This document shows, one piece after another, positions 1 through 6,060 of a stretch of 6,060 nt of DNA; position 1 is the stretch's first letter, and every line of letters begins with the position of its first letter. A model generated the notes under the pieces. That model made no database searches. It saw only the letters and a list, made by a program, of their open reading frames with translations, and was not told the origin of the DNA. Position numbers and translations under genes: made by a program. Source of the stretch: UBA3940 sp964506005 (GTDB lineage: Bacteria > Chloroflexota > Anaerolineae > Aggregatilineales > UBA3940); the NCBI GenBank assembly GCA_964506005.1, contig CAZDLX010000204.1:1-6060 (forward strand), read 5' to 3'.

Positions 1-224
1 ACATGCTGCGCTGCATCTTCTGCGGCTACTGCGAGGAGGCCTGCCCGACGGAGGCCATTGTTCTGGAGCGCCACTACGAGCTATCATTTTATGATAGGCA
101 GAGCGCCATCTACACCAAAGATATGCTGCTCGTGCCGCCCAGGCCCGGCGCGCAGGACACCCCTCAGCAGACAGAGCCCGGCAAGTTCACGCGCTCGATC
201 CCTGAGATGGACGACCCGACCTAA
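1..224 (+). CDS. nuoI: NADH-quinone oxidoreductase subunit I, 3' part (8Fe ferredoxin-type subunit)
   Basis: This is the C-terminal end of NuoI, the peripheral-arm subunit of complex I that carries clusters N6a and N6b and passes electrons towards the last cluster before quinone. The gene enters from the left edge: bases 1-2 are the end of a codon, the frame runs from base 3 and stops at TAA 222-224, giving 73 visible residues. They begin with a complete second 4Fe-4S motif, C-x2-C-x2-C-x3-C-P, with cysteines at visible residues 4, 7, 10 and 14, followed by the PTEAI stretch usual in NuoI. The next part (ELSFYDR...IYTKDMLL) also matches the family's C-terminal region. The first cluster motif and the N-terminus lie outside the window. 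The ATG at base 3 is an internal methionine, not a start. nuoJ follows after 24 bases. Codons 81-98 are unusually AT-rich (see the palindrome entry). The identification is firm from motif plus neighbours. Confidence 0.95.
   Translation, partial: MLRCIFCGYCEEACPTEAIVLERHYELSFYDRQSAIYTKDMLLVPPRPGAQDTPQQTEPGKFTRSIPEMDDPT
81..97. repeat. Perfect 7-bp inverted repeat inside nuoI
   Basis: CTATCAT (81-87), a TTT spacer (88-90) and ATGATAG (91-97) form a perfect inverted repeat with only 4 G/C among 17 bases, in a GC-rich coding region. It is read through as L-S-F-Y-D-R in nuoI, using six consecutive codons (cta, tca, ttt, tat, gat, agg) that are mostly not the GC-ending choices used elsewhere in the window. 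The repeat itself is seen directly. Any role (protein-binding site, mRNA hairpin, or chance) is not shown by the sequence. Confidence 0.6.
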
Positions 225-248
225 ACCCAGTAAAGGCAAGCTCGATCG

Positions 249-830
249 ATGGTTGGAACTATTCTCTTTTTCGTCCTGGCGGCCATCGCGGTAGCGGCGG
301 CCATCGGCATGCTGATCAGCACCAACGCCGTGCACGCGGCGCTGTTCCTGGTGATCAACTTCGTGTGCATCGCGCTGTTCTACCTGGGGCTCAACGCGCC
401 CTTCCTGGCGATGGTCCAGGTGACGGTGTACGCGGGCGCCATCATGGTGCTGTTCGTGTTCGTGATCATGCTGCTTGGCGCGGAGCGGGTTGAGATCACC
501 TCGCAGCTTCGCTGGCAGGTGCCGGGCGCGCTGGTGCTCTCGCTTCTGCTCATCGCCGTGGCGGTGTTCGTCCTGTTCAGCCCGCAGGTTGGCGTCTCGC
601 TGGCCACTCCCGAGCCGCTCGGCGACATCAGCGGGCCGGGCGCCTTCGGCAGCCCGACGCAAGTCGGCACGGTGCTGTTCGTAGACTACCTGCTGCCCTT
701 CCAGATGGTCGGCGTGCTGCTGCTCGTCGCCATGATCGGCGCGGTGGTGCTCGCCAAGAGCCAGGGGCAGCCCCGGCACGCTGACGACTCCCCGGTCGAG
801 AGACCGGGCGCCAGCGCCGACATTTTATGA
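249..830 (+). CDS. nuoJ: NADH-quinone oxidoreductase subunit J (membrane, ND6-like)
   Basis: NuoJ is the ND6-like membrane subunit of complex I, packed near the quinone-proximal end of the membrane arm, where its third helix is thought to change conformation during coupling. The protein has 193 residues, close to the usual bacterial length. Five hydrophobic segments lie at about residues 2-22, 27-48, 55-77, 92-111 and 148-169. The third holds the family signature VYAGAIMVLFVFVIMLL (60-76), including the conserved Tyr and Gly of the helix with the pi-bulge. The tail after 170 is polar and low in conservation. The start is well fixed: an in-frame stop at 231-233 lies just upstream and ATG 249 is the first start after it. 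The ribosome binding site is weak (AAAGG at 232-236, 12 bases away). It sits 24 bases after nuoI and 34 bases before nuoK, and is probably co-transcribed with both. Confidence 0.96.
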   Translation: MVGTILFFVLAAIAVAAAIGMLISTNAVHAALFLVINFVCIALFYLGLNAPFLAMVQVTVYAGAIMVLFVFVIMLLGAERVEITSQLRWQVPGALVLSLLLIAVAVFVLFSPQVGVSLATPEPLGDISGPGAFGSPTQVGTVLFVDYLLPFQMVGVLLLVAMIGAVVLAKSQGQPRHADDSPVERPGASADIL

Positions 831-864
831 CAGCGCTCGGAATGTGGGGTAGGCAATACCAGAT

Positions 865-1188
865 ATGCTGAACGAAACAGACTTTCTCGTCCCGACGAGC
901 TACTACATCATCCTGAGCGCGCTGCTGTTTACGCTGGGTGTGGCGGGCGTGCTCCTGCGGCGCAGCGCCATCCTGGTGTTCATGTCCATCGAGCTGATGC
1001 TGAACAGCGCCAACCTGGCGTTCGTCGCCTTTTCACGGGCGCTCGCCGACACGGCAGGGCAGGTCAACGTGTTCTTTGTGATCACGGTTGCCGCCGCCGA
1101 GGTCGCTGTGGGGCTGGCGCTGATCGTCGCCATCTTCCGCACGAAGCGCAGCATCGACATCGACGAACTCAACGAGCTAGAGGGCTAG
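865..1188 (+). CDS. nuoK: NADH-quinone oxidoreductase subunit K (membrane, ND4L-like)
   Basis: NuoK is the small ND4L-like membrane subunit. Its two buried glutamates are part of the charged axis that carries the coupling signal and protons between the quinone site and the antiporter-like subunits. The 107 residues contain three hydrophobic helices (about 10-31, 35-58 and 68-92). Both key glutamates are present: E43 in MSIELMLNSANL and E79 in AAAEVAVGLAL, matching E36 and E72 of the E. coli protein with the same offset. A short acidic tail (IDIDELNELEG) follows. The N-terminus is a few residues longer than in E. coli. The start is fixed by an in-frame TAG at 850-852, with ATG 865 the only start after it. 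A purine-rich GGGGTAGG (845-852) may serve as ribosome binding site, though its distance of 12 bases is long. After the stop comes the longest gap in the window, with a structured repeat element. Confidence 0.97.
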   Translation: MLNETDFLVPTSYYIILSALLFTLGVAGVLLRRSAILVFMSIELMLNSANLAFVAFSRALADTAGQVNVFFVITVAAAEVAVGLALIVAIFRTKRSIDIDELNELEG

Positions 1189-1378
1189 CGTGTGTTAAGA
1201 AGGGAAACCCCACCCCTGGCGCTCCGCCTACGGCGGAACGCCATCCCCTCCCCGCCAGCGGAGAGGGGAAGCTCGCTCCCCCCTTCCCTGCTAGCGGGGA
1301 AGGGGTTGGGGGATGGGGTCAAATTGACGGTTGAGCACATTCTAGCTTCGCTGCTACCGCTAGAGACAGGATGACCGA
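1189..1378 (+). other. nuoK-nuoL intergenic region
   Basis: These 190 bases between nuoK and nuoL contain no believable gene. Most of the gap is the three-hairpin element. The remaining approximately 60 bases next to nuoL are less GC-rich and hold a TTGACG (1324-1329) with no fitting -10 box, and a short purine-rich AGGA (1368-1371) suitable as the nuoL ribosome binding site. An ATG at 1371 lies out of frame with nuoL and runs only nine codons before a stop. Confidence 0.7.
1207..1319. repeat. Three-hairpin, REP/MITE-like element between nuoK and nuoL
   Basis: This gap contains three consecutive inverted repeats. Hairpin 1: TGGCGCTCCGCC (1217-1228), loop TAC, GGCGGAACGCCA (1232-1243), 11 of 12 positions pairing. 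Hairpin 2: CCCCTCCCCGC (1245-1255) with GCGGAGAGGGG (1258-1268), 10 of 11 pairing. Hairpin 3: CCCCTTCCC (1280-1288) with GGGAAGGGG (1297-1305), 9 of 9, extended by a T-G wobble, loop containing the palindrome GCTAGC. The ends, ACCCCA (1207-1212) and TGGGGT (1314-1319), are perfect inverted repeats that would close the three hairpins into a cloverleaf-like fold. No T-run follows any stem, so it does not look like an intrinsic terminator. Such C/G-tract palindromes resemble dispersed intergenic repeats, but a single copy in one window cannot prove that. The weak GTG reading frame through it (1192-1374) has no protein-like character. Confidence 0.7.
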
Positions 1379-3718
1379 ATGGACGGTTTGTTCTCGCTAA
1401 TCCCCCTCATTGTCATCTTGCCCTTTGCCGGCGTGCTGATCAACGCCTTCTTCGGGCGGCTGCTGATGCCTCGCCGTGACAGCGTGGCGCCGGGGGTCAT
1501 CGCGTCGATCATCTCCGGCGCGACGTTTGTGATCGCCGTGCTCATGTTCATCGCCCTGCTCGGCCAGCCGGAGGGGGCGCAGGTGCCCTTCCTGCCGTGG
1601 ATCAACGTGCAGGCCGGGGAAGCCGACCTGGTCGTCCCGTGGACGTTCCAGGTTGATACACTCTCGTCGGTGATGATGCTCGTCGTGACGGGCGTCGGCA
1701 CGCTGATCCACATCTACGCCATCGGCTACATGCACGGCGACATCGACGAGCATATTGCCAAGCGCAACCTCGACGACGAGGGCGCGCTGATCTACAAGCG
1801 GCGGCGCTACTCGCGCTTCTTCACGTACTTCAACCTGTTCCTCGGCTCGATGCTCATCCTCATCACCGGCAACAGCTACCTGATGATGTTCGTCGGCTGG
1901 GAGCTGGTGGGGCTGTGCTCGTTCCTGCTGATCGGCTTCTGGTTCGAGGACCCGGAAGTGGCCAGCGCAGGCGAGGATCTCGGCGAGGAGATGGCTGGCC
2001 GCAAGGTTCGCAGGCCGACAAAGGGCTGGCTCAACTCGAATGCGGCCAGCAAGGCATTCATCGTCAACCGCGTCGGCGACTTCGGCATGCTGCTGGCAAT
2101 GTTCCTGATCTTCTGGACGTTCGGCTCGCTCCAGTTCAGCGAGGTCTTCTCGCAGGCAGAGGCGATGAGCCTCACCACGCCGGTCGCGCTGGGGCCGCTC
2201 AGCTTCCCGCTGGGCGGCGTCGTCACGGCGATCACGCTGCTGCTGCTGCTCGGCGCGACGGGCAAGAGCGCGCAGATCCCGCTGTTCGTGTGGCTGCCCG
2301 ACGCGATGGCCGGCCCGACGCCGGTTTCGGCGCTCATCCACGCCGCGACGATGGTCACCGCCGGCATCTACATGATCGCCCGCAGCAACGTGCTGTACGC
2401 GATGGCCCCGGCCAGCGCGCTGACGGTCGCCATCATCGGCGGGGCGACGGCCATCGTGGCCGCGACCATCGCCGTGGCGCAGTACGACATTAAACGCGTG
2501 CTGGCCTACTCGACGATCAGCCAGCTCGGCTTCATGATCGCCGCCGTCGGGCTGGGCGGGTACATCGCGGGCATTTTCCACCTCGCCACGCACGCCTTCT
2601 TCAAGGCGCTGCTATTCCTGGGCTCGGGCTCGGTCATTCACGGCATGGAGCACGGCCATCACGTGCTGGCGCACGGCCACGCCGAACACGGGCACCACGA
2701 GCCGCACGCCGTGGGCCACGGAGCGCAGGCCGCCGACGACGTGGAGGCGGGGCACGAGGCTGCCACGCACGGCGAGCACATCGGCGCGCAGGACGAGCAC
2801 GGCGCGATGCCCTTCGACCCGCAGGACATGCGCCAGATGGGCGGCCTGAGCCGCCGCATGCCGGTCACGACGTGGGTCTACATCATCGGGGCGCTGGCTC
2901 TGGCGGGCATCCCGCCGCTGGCCGGCTTCTGGAGCAAGGACGAGATCCTGCTCGACGCGAGCCACAACAGCACGCTCGTCTACATCCTGCTGACCATCTC
3001 GGCGTTTTTCACCGCCTTCTACATGGGGCGGCAGGTGTTCATGGTGTTCTTTGGCCCGGCACGGACGGAGGAGGCCGCACACGCGCATGAGAGCCCGCCC
3101 GTCATGACGGTACCGCTGATTATTCTGGCGGCGCTGTCAGTGCTCGGCGGCCTGATGAACCTGCCTTTCGAGGGGTTCCACCACCTCGGCCACTGGCTGG
3201 AGGAGAGCATCGTCAACGCGCACATCGCGGAGTTCAGCCTCTCCACTGCGGCCATCGCGACGGTGCTGGCGCTCATCGCCATCGCCCTGAGCTGGCTGCT
3301 GTACGGGCGCAAGCCGCTGGAAGCAGGCGAGCGCGACCCGGCTACGGCTGCCGGCCCGGTGTTCACCTTCCTGAACCGCAAGTGGTACTGGGATGAGCTG
3401 TACGCGGCCATCTTTATTAACCCGTTCAACCGCCTGTCACGCTTCCTGGCAAACGTCATCGACTGGCGCTTCCTGCACGACTTCGTGCACGACAGCATCA
3501 TCGCCGAGGCATTCGAGGCGTGGGCGCAGATTCTCAGCCGCCCCATCGACCTGGGCATCATCGACGGTGCGGTGAACGGCATCGCCGAGCTGATCGGCGG
3601 GACATCGCAGGGGATGCGGCGCGGGCAGACGGGCTACGTGCGCAACTACGCACTGGCCGTCGCCGCCGGCGTGGTCCTGATCCTCGGCTTTATCGTGGTA
3701 CGCTTCTGGATACTGTAG
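1379..3718 (+). CDS. nuoL: NADH-quinone oxidoreductase subunit L (distal antiporter-like proton channel)
   Basis: NuoL is the distal proton-pumping, Mrp-antiporter-like membrane subunit, held to its partners by a long lateral helix. At 779 residues it is much longer than the E. coli protein (about 613). The channel residues are visible: E175 in GWELVGLCS, K296 in GATGKSAQIP, H321 in SALIHAATMVTAG, H401/H405/K409 in FHLATHAFFKALLF, and K520 in GFWSKDEIL. The C-terminal part (about 664-750, starting FLNRKWYWDELY) fits the amphipathic lateral helix, and 752-777 the final membrane helix. The extra length comes from the C-terminal part and three enlarged loops: about 119-145 (charged), 190-222 (charged) and 421-475 (15 histidines). 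The start is secure: in-frame TAG at 1361-1363, then ATG 1379 as first start, with AGGA 8 bases upstream. The downstream gap to nuoM is 87 bases. There is no sign of a frameshift. Confidence 0.97.
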   Translation: MDGLFSLIPLIVILPFAGVLINAFFGRLLMPRRDSVAPGVIASIISGATFVIAVLMFIALLGQPEGAQVPFLPWINVQAGEADLVVPWTFQVDTLSSVMMLVVTGVGTLIHIYAIGYMHGDIDEHIAKRNLDDEGALIYKRRRYSRFFTYFNLFLGSMLILITGNSYLMMFVGWELVGLCSFLLIGFWFEDPEVASAGEDLGEEMAGRKVRRPTKGWLNSNAASKAFIVNRVGDFGMLLAMFLIFWTFGSLQFSEVFSQAEAMSLTTPVALGPLSFPLGGVVTAITLLLLLGATGKSAQIPLFVWLPDAMAGPTPVSALIHAATMVTAGIYMIARSNVLYAMAPASALTVAIIGGATAIVAATIAVAQYDIKRVLAYSTISQLGFMIAAVGLGGYIAGIFHLATHAFFKALLFLGSGSVIHGMEHGHHVLAHGHAEHGHHEPHAVGHGAQAADDVEAGHEAATHGEHIGAQDEHGAMPFDPQDMRQMGGLSRRMPVTTWVYIIGALALAGIPPLAGFWSKDEILLDASHNSTLVYILLTISAFFTAFYMGRQVFMVFFGPARTEEAAHAHESPPVMTVPLIILAALSVLGGLMNLPFEGFHHLGHWLEESIVNAHIAEFSLSTAAIATVLALIAIALSWLLYGRKPLEAGERDPATAAGPVFTFLNRKWYWDELYAAIFINPFNRLSRFLANVIDWRFLHDFVHDSIIAEAFEAWAQILSRPIDLGIIDGAVNGIAELIGGTSQGMRRGQTGYVRNYALAVAAGVVLILGFIVVRFWIL
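2639..2800 (+). other. Histidine-rich insertion in NuoL (residues 421-474)
   Basis: Fifteen of 54 residues are histidine (421, 425, 427, 428, 432, 434, 437, 439, 440, 443, 447, 459, 464, 467, 474), mixed with Gly, Ala and Glu/Asp. The stretch sits between the end of the helix containing K409 (…LGSGSVIH) and the conserved DMRQMGGL segment. In the E. coli protein, as I recall it, only a handful of residues separate the equivalent points. By family topology the loop should lie on the cytoplasmic side. The codons keep the GC-rich style of the rest of nuoL, so it looks like a settled part of the gene and not a recent insertion. Function unknown; metal binding or proton buffering are guesses from composition. 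Confidence 0.85.
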
Positions 3719-3805
3719 TGGCAATTGACAAGCGATGCGCCTGCCGCTGGCCCAGCACGGGCGGCGCGGGCCTGACACCCATACTGGCACCCGTGAGGAG
3801 CAGTC
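3719..3805 (+). other. nuoL-nuoM intergenic region with nuoM Shine-Dalgarno
   Basis: These 87 bases hold no gene. GAGGAG at 3795-3800, five bases before ATG 3806, is the strongest Shine-Dalgarno sequence in the window. A perfect TTGACA (3725-3730) lies just after the nuoL stop, but nothing like a -10 box follows at 16-18 bases, so I do not call a promoter. A weak GC stem (GGCCC 3749-3753 with GGGCC 3768-3772) has no T-run and is not a terminator. Confidence 0.6.
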
Positions 3806-5326
3806 ATGAGTCCTGAAGTCCCGCAAGTATTTCCAACACTGCTGACGCTGCTGCTGGCCCTGCCGGTAGCCGGCGCCCTGGTGGTCCTCTTCCTCCCGCG
3901 GGAGAACCACTCAGCTATCCGGTGGACGTCGCTGGTCGTCTCCCTGGCGACGTTCGCGCTCTCGCTGGTACTGCTCACCCGGCCATTCGCGCAGGAGGCG
4001 GGCTTCCAGTTCGGGGGGCAGGTGCCGTGGATTCCGTCGGCAGGGATTAAGTACGCGCTCGGCGTGGACGGCATGAGCATTCTGCTGGTGCTGCTCACCA
4101 CGCTCATCACGCCTATCGCGATCCTGTCGTCGTGGACCTCGATTGACGACCGCGTCAAGGACTACCATGCCTTCATGCTGCTGCTTGAGATGGGCATGAT
4201 CGGCGTGTTCGTCGCGCTGGACCTCTTCCTGTTCTACATCTTCTGGGAGTTCACGCTCGTCCCGATGTACTTCCTGATCGGCATCTGGGGCGGCCCGCGA
4301 CGGCGCTACGCGGCGATCAAGTTCTTCCTGTACACGATGGCCGGCTCGCTGCTGATGCTGCTCGCCATCCTGTACCTCGGCATCACGGGCGGGACGTTCT
4401 TCCTGCCGGACCTCGTCGGGCTGGACATCCCGGCCAACGTCGCGCGGTGGCTGTTCCTGGGCTTCGCCATCGCCTTCGCCATCAAGGTGCCGATCTGGCC
4501 GCTGCACTCCTGGCTGCCTGATGCCCACGTCGAGGCGCCGACCGCCGGCTCGGTCATCCTGGCGGGCGTCCTGCTGAAGATGGGCACTTACGGCTTCGTG
4601 CGCTTCAACCTGCCGCTGTTCCCGGAGGCCTCCGCCGAGTTCGCACCGTACATCGCCGCGCTGGCGGTGATCGGCATCATCTACGGCGCTATCGTGAGCT
4701 ACGCCCAGCAGGATATGAAAAAGCTGGTCGCGTACTCATCGGTGAGCCACCTGGGCTTCGTGATGCTCGGCATCTTCTCGTTGAACTCCATCGGCCTGCA
4801 GGGGGCCATCCTGCAGATGGTCAACCACGGCCTGAGCACTGGCGCGCTGTTCCTGGTCGTCGGCATGATCTACGAGCGGCGGCACACCCGTGACATGGAC
4901 GCCTTCGGCGGTGTCTGGCGGGCGATGCCGGTCTTCAGCGCGCTGTCGCTCATCGTGACACTGTCCTCCATGGGCCTGCCGGGCCTGAACGGCTTCGTCG
5001 GCGAGTTCACCATCCTGCTCGGCTCGTTCAATTCGGCGGCGCTCGGCGCGCGCCCGTGGATCTTTACGGCGTTCGCCACCTCCGGCGTGATCCTGGCGGC
5101 CATCTACCTGCTGTATATGTTCCAGAAGGTCTATCTCGGCCCGCTCGACAAGCCCGAGAACGCGGCGCTCAGCGACCTCAACCTGCGTGAGATCATCACG
5201 CTGATCCCGCTGCTGGTCTTCATCTTCTGGATCGGCCTGTACGCGCAGCCGTTCTTCAACATGATGGGGCCATCGGTGGAGGCGCTGCTCGAATCGATGC
5301 CCGCTGTCGCCAGCCTGCTGAACTGA
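3806..5326 (+). CDS. nuoM: NADH-quinone oxidoreductase subunit M (antiporter-like proton channel)
   Basis: NuoM is the middle antiporter-like proton channel of the membrane arm, between NuoL and NuoN. Its 506 residues match the usual length (E. coli about 509) and are hydrophobic throughout, as expected for some 14 membrane helices. All the main channel residues are present: E148 in FYIFWEFTLVPMYF, K227 in AFAIKVPIWPLHSWLPDAH, K258 in VLLKMGTYGFVR, H341 in QMVNHGLSTGALF, and E400 in GLNGFVGEF. They correspond to E144, K234, K265, H348 and E407 of E. coli NuoM. The final channel residue is Glu here and Lys in NuoL (K520), which separates the two paralogues. An in-frame TGA at 3794-3796 and a good GAGGAG five bases upstream fix the start at ATG 3806. 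nuoN follows after 40 bases, probably on the same transcript. Nothing is missing or disrupted. Confidence 0.98.
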   Translation: MSPEVPQVFPTLLTLLLALPVAGALVVLFLPRENHSAIRWTSLVVSLATFALSLVLLTRPFAQEAGFQFGGQVPWIPSAGIKYALGVDGMSILLVLLTTLITPIAILSSWTSIDDRVKDYHAFMLLLEMGMIGVFVALDLFLFYIFWEFTLVPMYFLIGIWGGPRRRYAAIKFFLYTMAGSLLMLLAILYLGITGGTFFLPDLVGLDIPANVARWLFLGFAIAFAIKVPIWPLHSWLPDAHVEAPTAGSVILAGVLLKMGTYGFVRFNLPLFPEASAEFAPYIAALAVIGIIYGAIVSYAQQDMKKLVAYSSVSHLGFVMLGIFSLNSIGLQGAILQMVNHGLSTGALFLVVGMIYERRHTRDMDAFGGVWRAMPVFSALSLIVTLSSMGLPGLNGFVGEFTILLGSFNSAALGARPWIFTAFATSGVILAAIYLLYMFQKVYLGPLDKPENAALSDLNLREIITLIPLLVFIFWIGLYAQPFFNMMGPSVEALLESMPAVASLLN

Positions 5327-5352
5327 CCCGACCGCGCGACCTTACCGGAGCG

Positions 5353-5359
5353 AGAAGGA
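5353..5359 (+). promoter_or_regulatory. Shine-Dalgarno sequence of nuoN
   Basis: AGAAGGA lies seven bases before ATG 5367, a good position for ribosome binding. It favours ATG 5367 over the in-frame TTG directly before it at 5364, which would add one residue and shorten the spacing to four bases. Confidence 0.7.
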
Positions 5360-5366
5360 ACCATTG

Positions 5367-6060
5367 ATGGAACTTCCCACGCTAGAAATGCTCAACCTGG
5401 GAGCCGCCGCGCCGGTTATCTTCCTGACAGCCTGGGCGCTCGTCGTGCTGCTGGTTGACCTGTTCATCCCCGACAACCGCAAGTACTGGGTCGGCTGGTT
5501 CACCATCGCAGGGCTGGTAGCGGCAGGCGTCGTCCTGCTGCTGCAGTCCGGCGGGGCCTGGGGTCCGGCGCTGCCGGCGGCGGCTTTCGACGGCATGCTG
5601 ACGGTCGACGGCTTCGCGGTGTTTGCACAGCTCATCGTGGTGCTGGCGGCGATCATCGGCGTGCTGCTGGCCATTGAGTACCTGCCGCGCTACGACATGG
5701 ACCGTGGGGAGTACTACACCCTGCTGCTGTTCTCCGTTATCGGCATGATGGTCATGTCGATGGCTGCCGACCTGATCGTGATCTTCCTGGCGCTTGAGCT
5801 GCTGAGCATCCCGCTGTACATCCTGACCGGCTTCAACCGCCGCAGCGCTGCGTCCGAAGAAGGCGCGATGAAGTACTTCCTGCTCGGCGCGTTCGCGAGC
5901 GCGTTCCTGGTGTACGGCGTCGCGCTGACGTACGGCGGCACCGGCACGACGTCGCTCTCAGGCGTGCTGGAGGTGCTCGAAGGCACGGCGACGAACCTGC
6001 CACTGGCCCTGACGGGCATGGCGCTGCTGCTGGTGGGGCTGGGCTTCAAGGTGGCGGCGG
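5367..6060 (+). CDS. nuoN: NADH-quinone oxidoreductase subunit N, 5' part (antiporter-like proton channel)
   Basis: NuoN is the antiporter-like proton channel nearest to NuoK and NuoJ. The frame is open from ATG 5367 to the right edge, giving 231 residues of a protein usually near 480-500, so a little under half is visible. Recognisable channel residues are E144 in LALELLSIPLYILTGF, K169 in EEGAMKYFLLGAFASAF, and K228 in LLVGLGFKVAA, at the edge. They line up with E133, K158 and K217 of E. coli NuoN with one constant offset of 11. The motif ELLSIPLYIL and the GAMKYFLLGAFASAFLLYG-like block are typical of NuoN and not of NuoL or NuoM. Hydrophobic helices are visible at about 13-33, 42-61, 82-102, 117-131, 133-153, 170-190 and 212-227. 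It is the last gene in the canonical nuo order, 40 bases after nuoM. The second half-channel and the C-terminus are outside the window. Confidence 0.96.
   Translation, partial: MELPTLEMLNLGAAAPVIFLTAWALVVLLVDLFIPDNRKYWVGWFTIAGLVAAGVVLLLQSGGAWGPALPAAAFDGMLTVDGFAVFAQLIVVLAAIIGVLLAIEYLPRYDMDRGEYYTLLLFSVIGMMVMSMAADLIVIFLALELLSIPLYILTGFNRRSAASEEGAMKYFLLGAFASAFLVYGVALTYGGTGTTSLSGVLEVLEGTATNLPLALTGMALLLVGLGFKVAA

Noticed and set aside
1192..1374. A 60-codon open frame starting with GTG between nuoK and nuoL
   Set aside because: It runs through the hairpin element. The translation is rich in Pro, Arg and Ser from C/G tracts, has no domain character, and no convincing ribosome binding site precedes it.
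1915..2493. A 192-codon + strand frame inside nuoL
   Set aside because: It is an out-of-frame shadow of nuoL with Arg/Gly/His-rich translation and no recognisable family. nuoL itself is intact across it.
1397..2593. A 398-codon open frame on the - strand inside nuoL, and similar long - strand frames in nuoJ and nuoM
   Set aside because: The predicted proteins are dominated by Arg, Asp, His, Glu and Gln, typical of the complement of GC-rich codons for hydrophobic residues. They lie wholly within genes with complete, conserved complex I proteins.
3725..3730. TTGACA after the nuoL stop (and TTGACG at 1324-1329 before nuoL) as -35 promoter boxes
   Set aside because: No acceptable -10 sequence follows at 16-18 bases in either place, and the genes read as one operon. 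A transcription start map could still overturn this.
3749..3772. GC stem downstream of nuoL as a terminator
   Set aside because: The stem has only five pairs with a 14-base loop and no T-run, and nuoM follows closely with its own good ribosome binding site.
4796..4816. CTGCAGG/CCTGCAG inverted repeat in nuoM
   Set aside because: It arises from two Leu-Gln pairs (GLQ...ILQ) encoded with the same preferred codons, so the protein and codon bias are enough to explain it.

Overview
The window is a stretch of a bacterial respiratory complex I (NADH-quinone oxidoreductase, type I) operon. All genes are on the + strand in the canonical order nuoI-nuoJ-nuoK-nuoL-nuoM-nuoN. nuoI is cut by the left edge (only its C-terminal 73 codons and stop are present) and nuoN by the right edge (first 231 codons present). 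The four genes between them are complete, with no frameshift or internal stop. The DNA is GC-rich with strongly GC-ending codons. Gene order and protein style, including a long NuoL with enlarged loops, would fit a GC-rich bacterium such as a member of the Chloroflexota. That placement is a guess from overall appearance, because no taxonomic marker is present.

Layout: 1-224 nuoI (3' end); 249-830 nuoJ; 865-1188 nuoK; 1189-1378 a 190-base gap holding a 113-base element of three consecutive hairpins closed by short terminal inverted repeats; 1379-3718 nuoL; 3719-3805 an 87-base gap with little in it except the nuoM Shine-Dalgarno; 3806-5326 nuoM; 5327-5366 a short gap with the nuoN Shine-Dalgarno; 5367-6060 nuoN (5' part). 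The gaps of 24, 34, 190, 87 and 40 bases, with no convincing internal promoter or terminator, are consistent with one transcript.

How the parts work together: NuoI carries two 4Fe-4S clusters that pass electrons from the peripheral arm towards quinone. NuoJ and NuoK form the membrane-arm part next to the quinone site, with the NuoK glutamates starting the chain of charged residues along the membrane. NuoL, NuoM and NuoN are the three antiporter-like proton channels. The key charged residues can be found in each of them, so the complex should be a working proton pump.

Most of the window is ordinary core metabolism, and I do not see a new multi-gene system in it. The points worth a second look are a histidine-rich insertion in NuoL, two other enlarged NuoL loops predicted to lie on the same (cytoplasmic) side, the structured element between nuoK and nuoL, and an AT-rich perfect palindrome inside nuoI written in six consecutive atypical codons.
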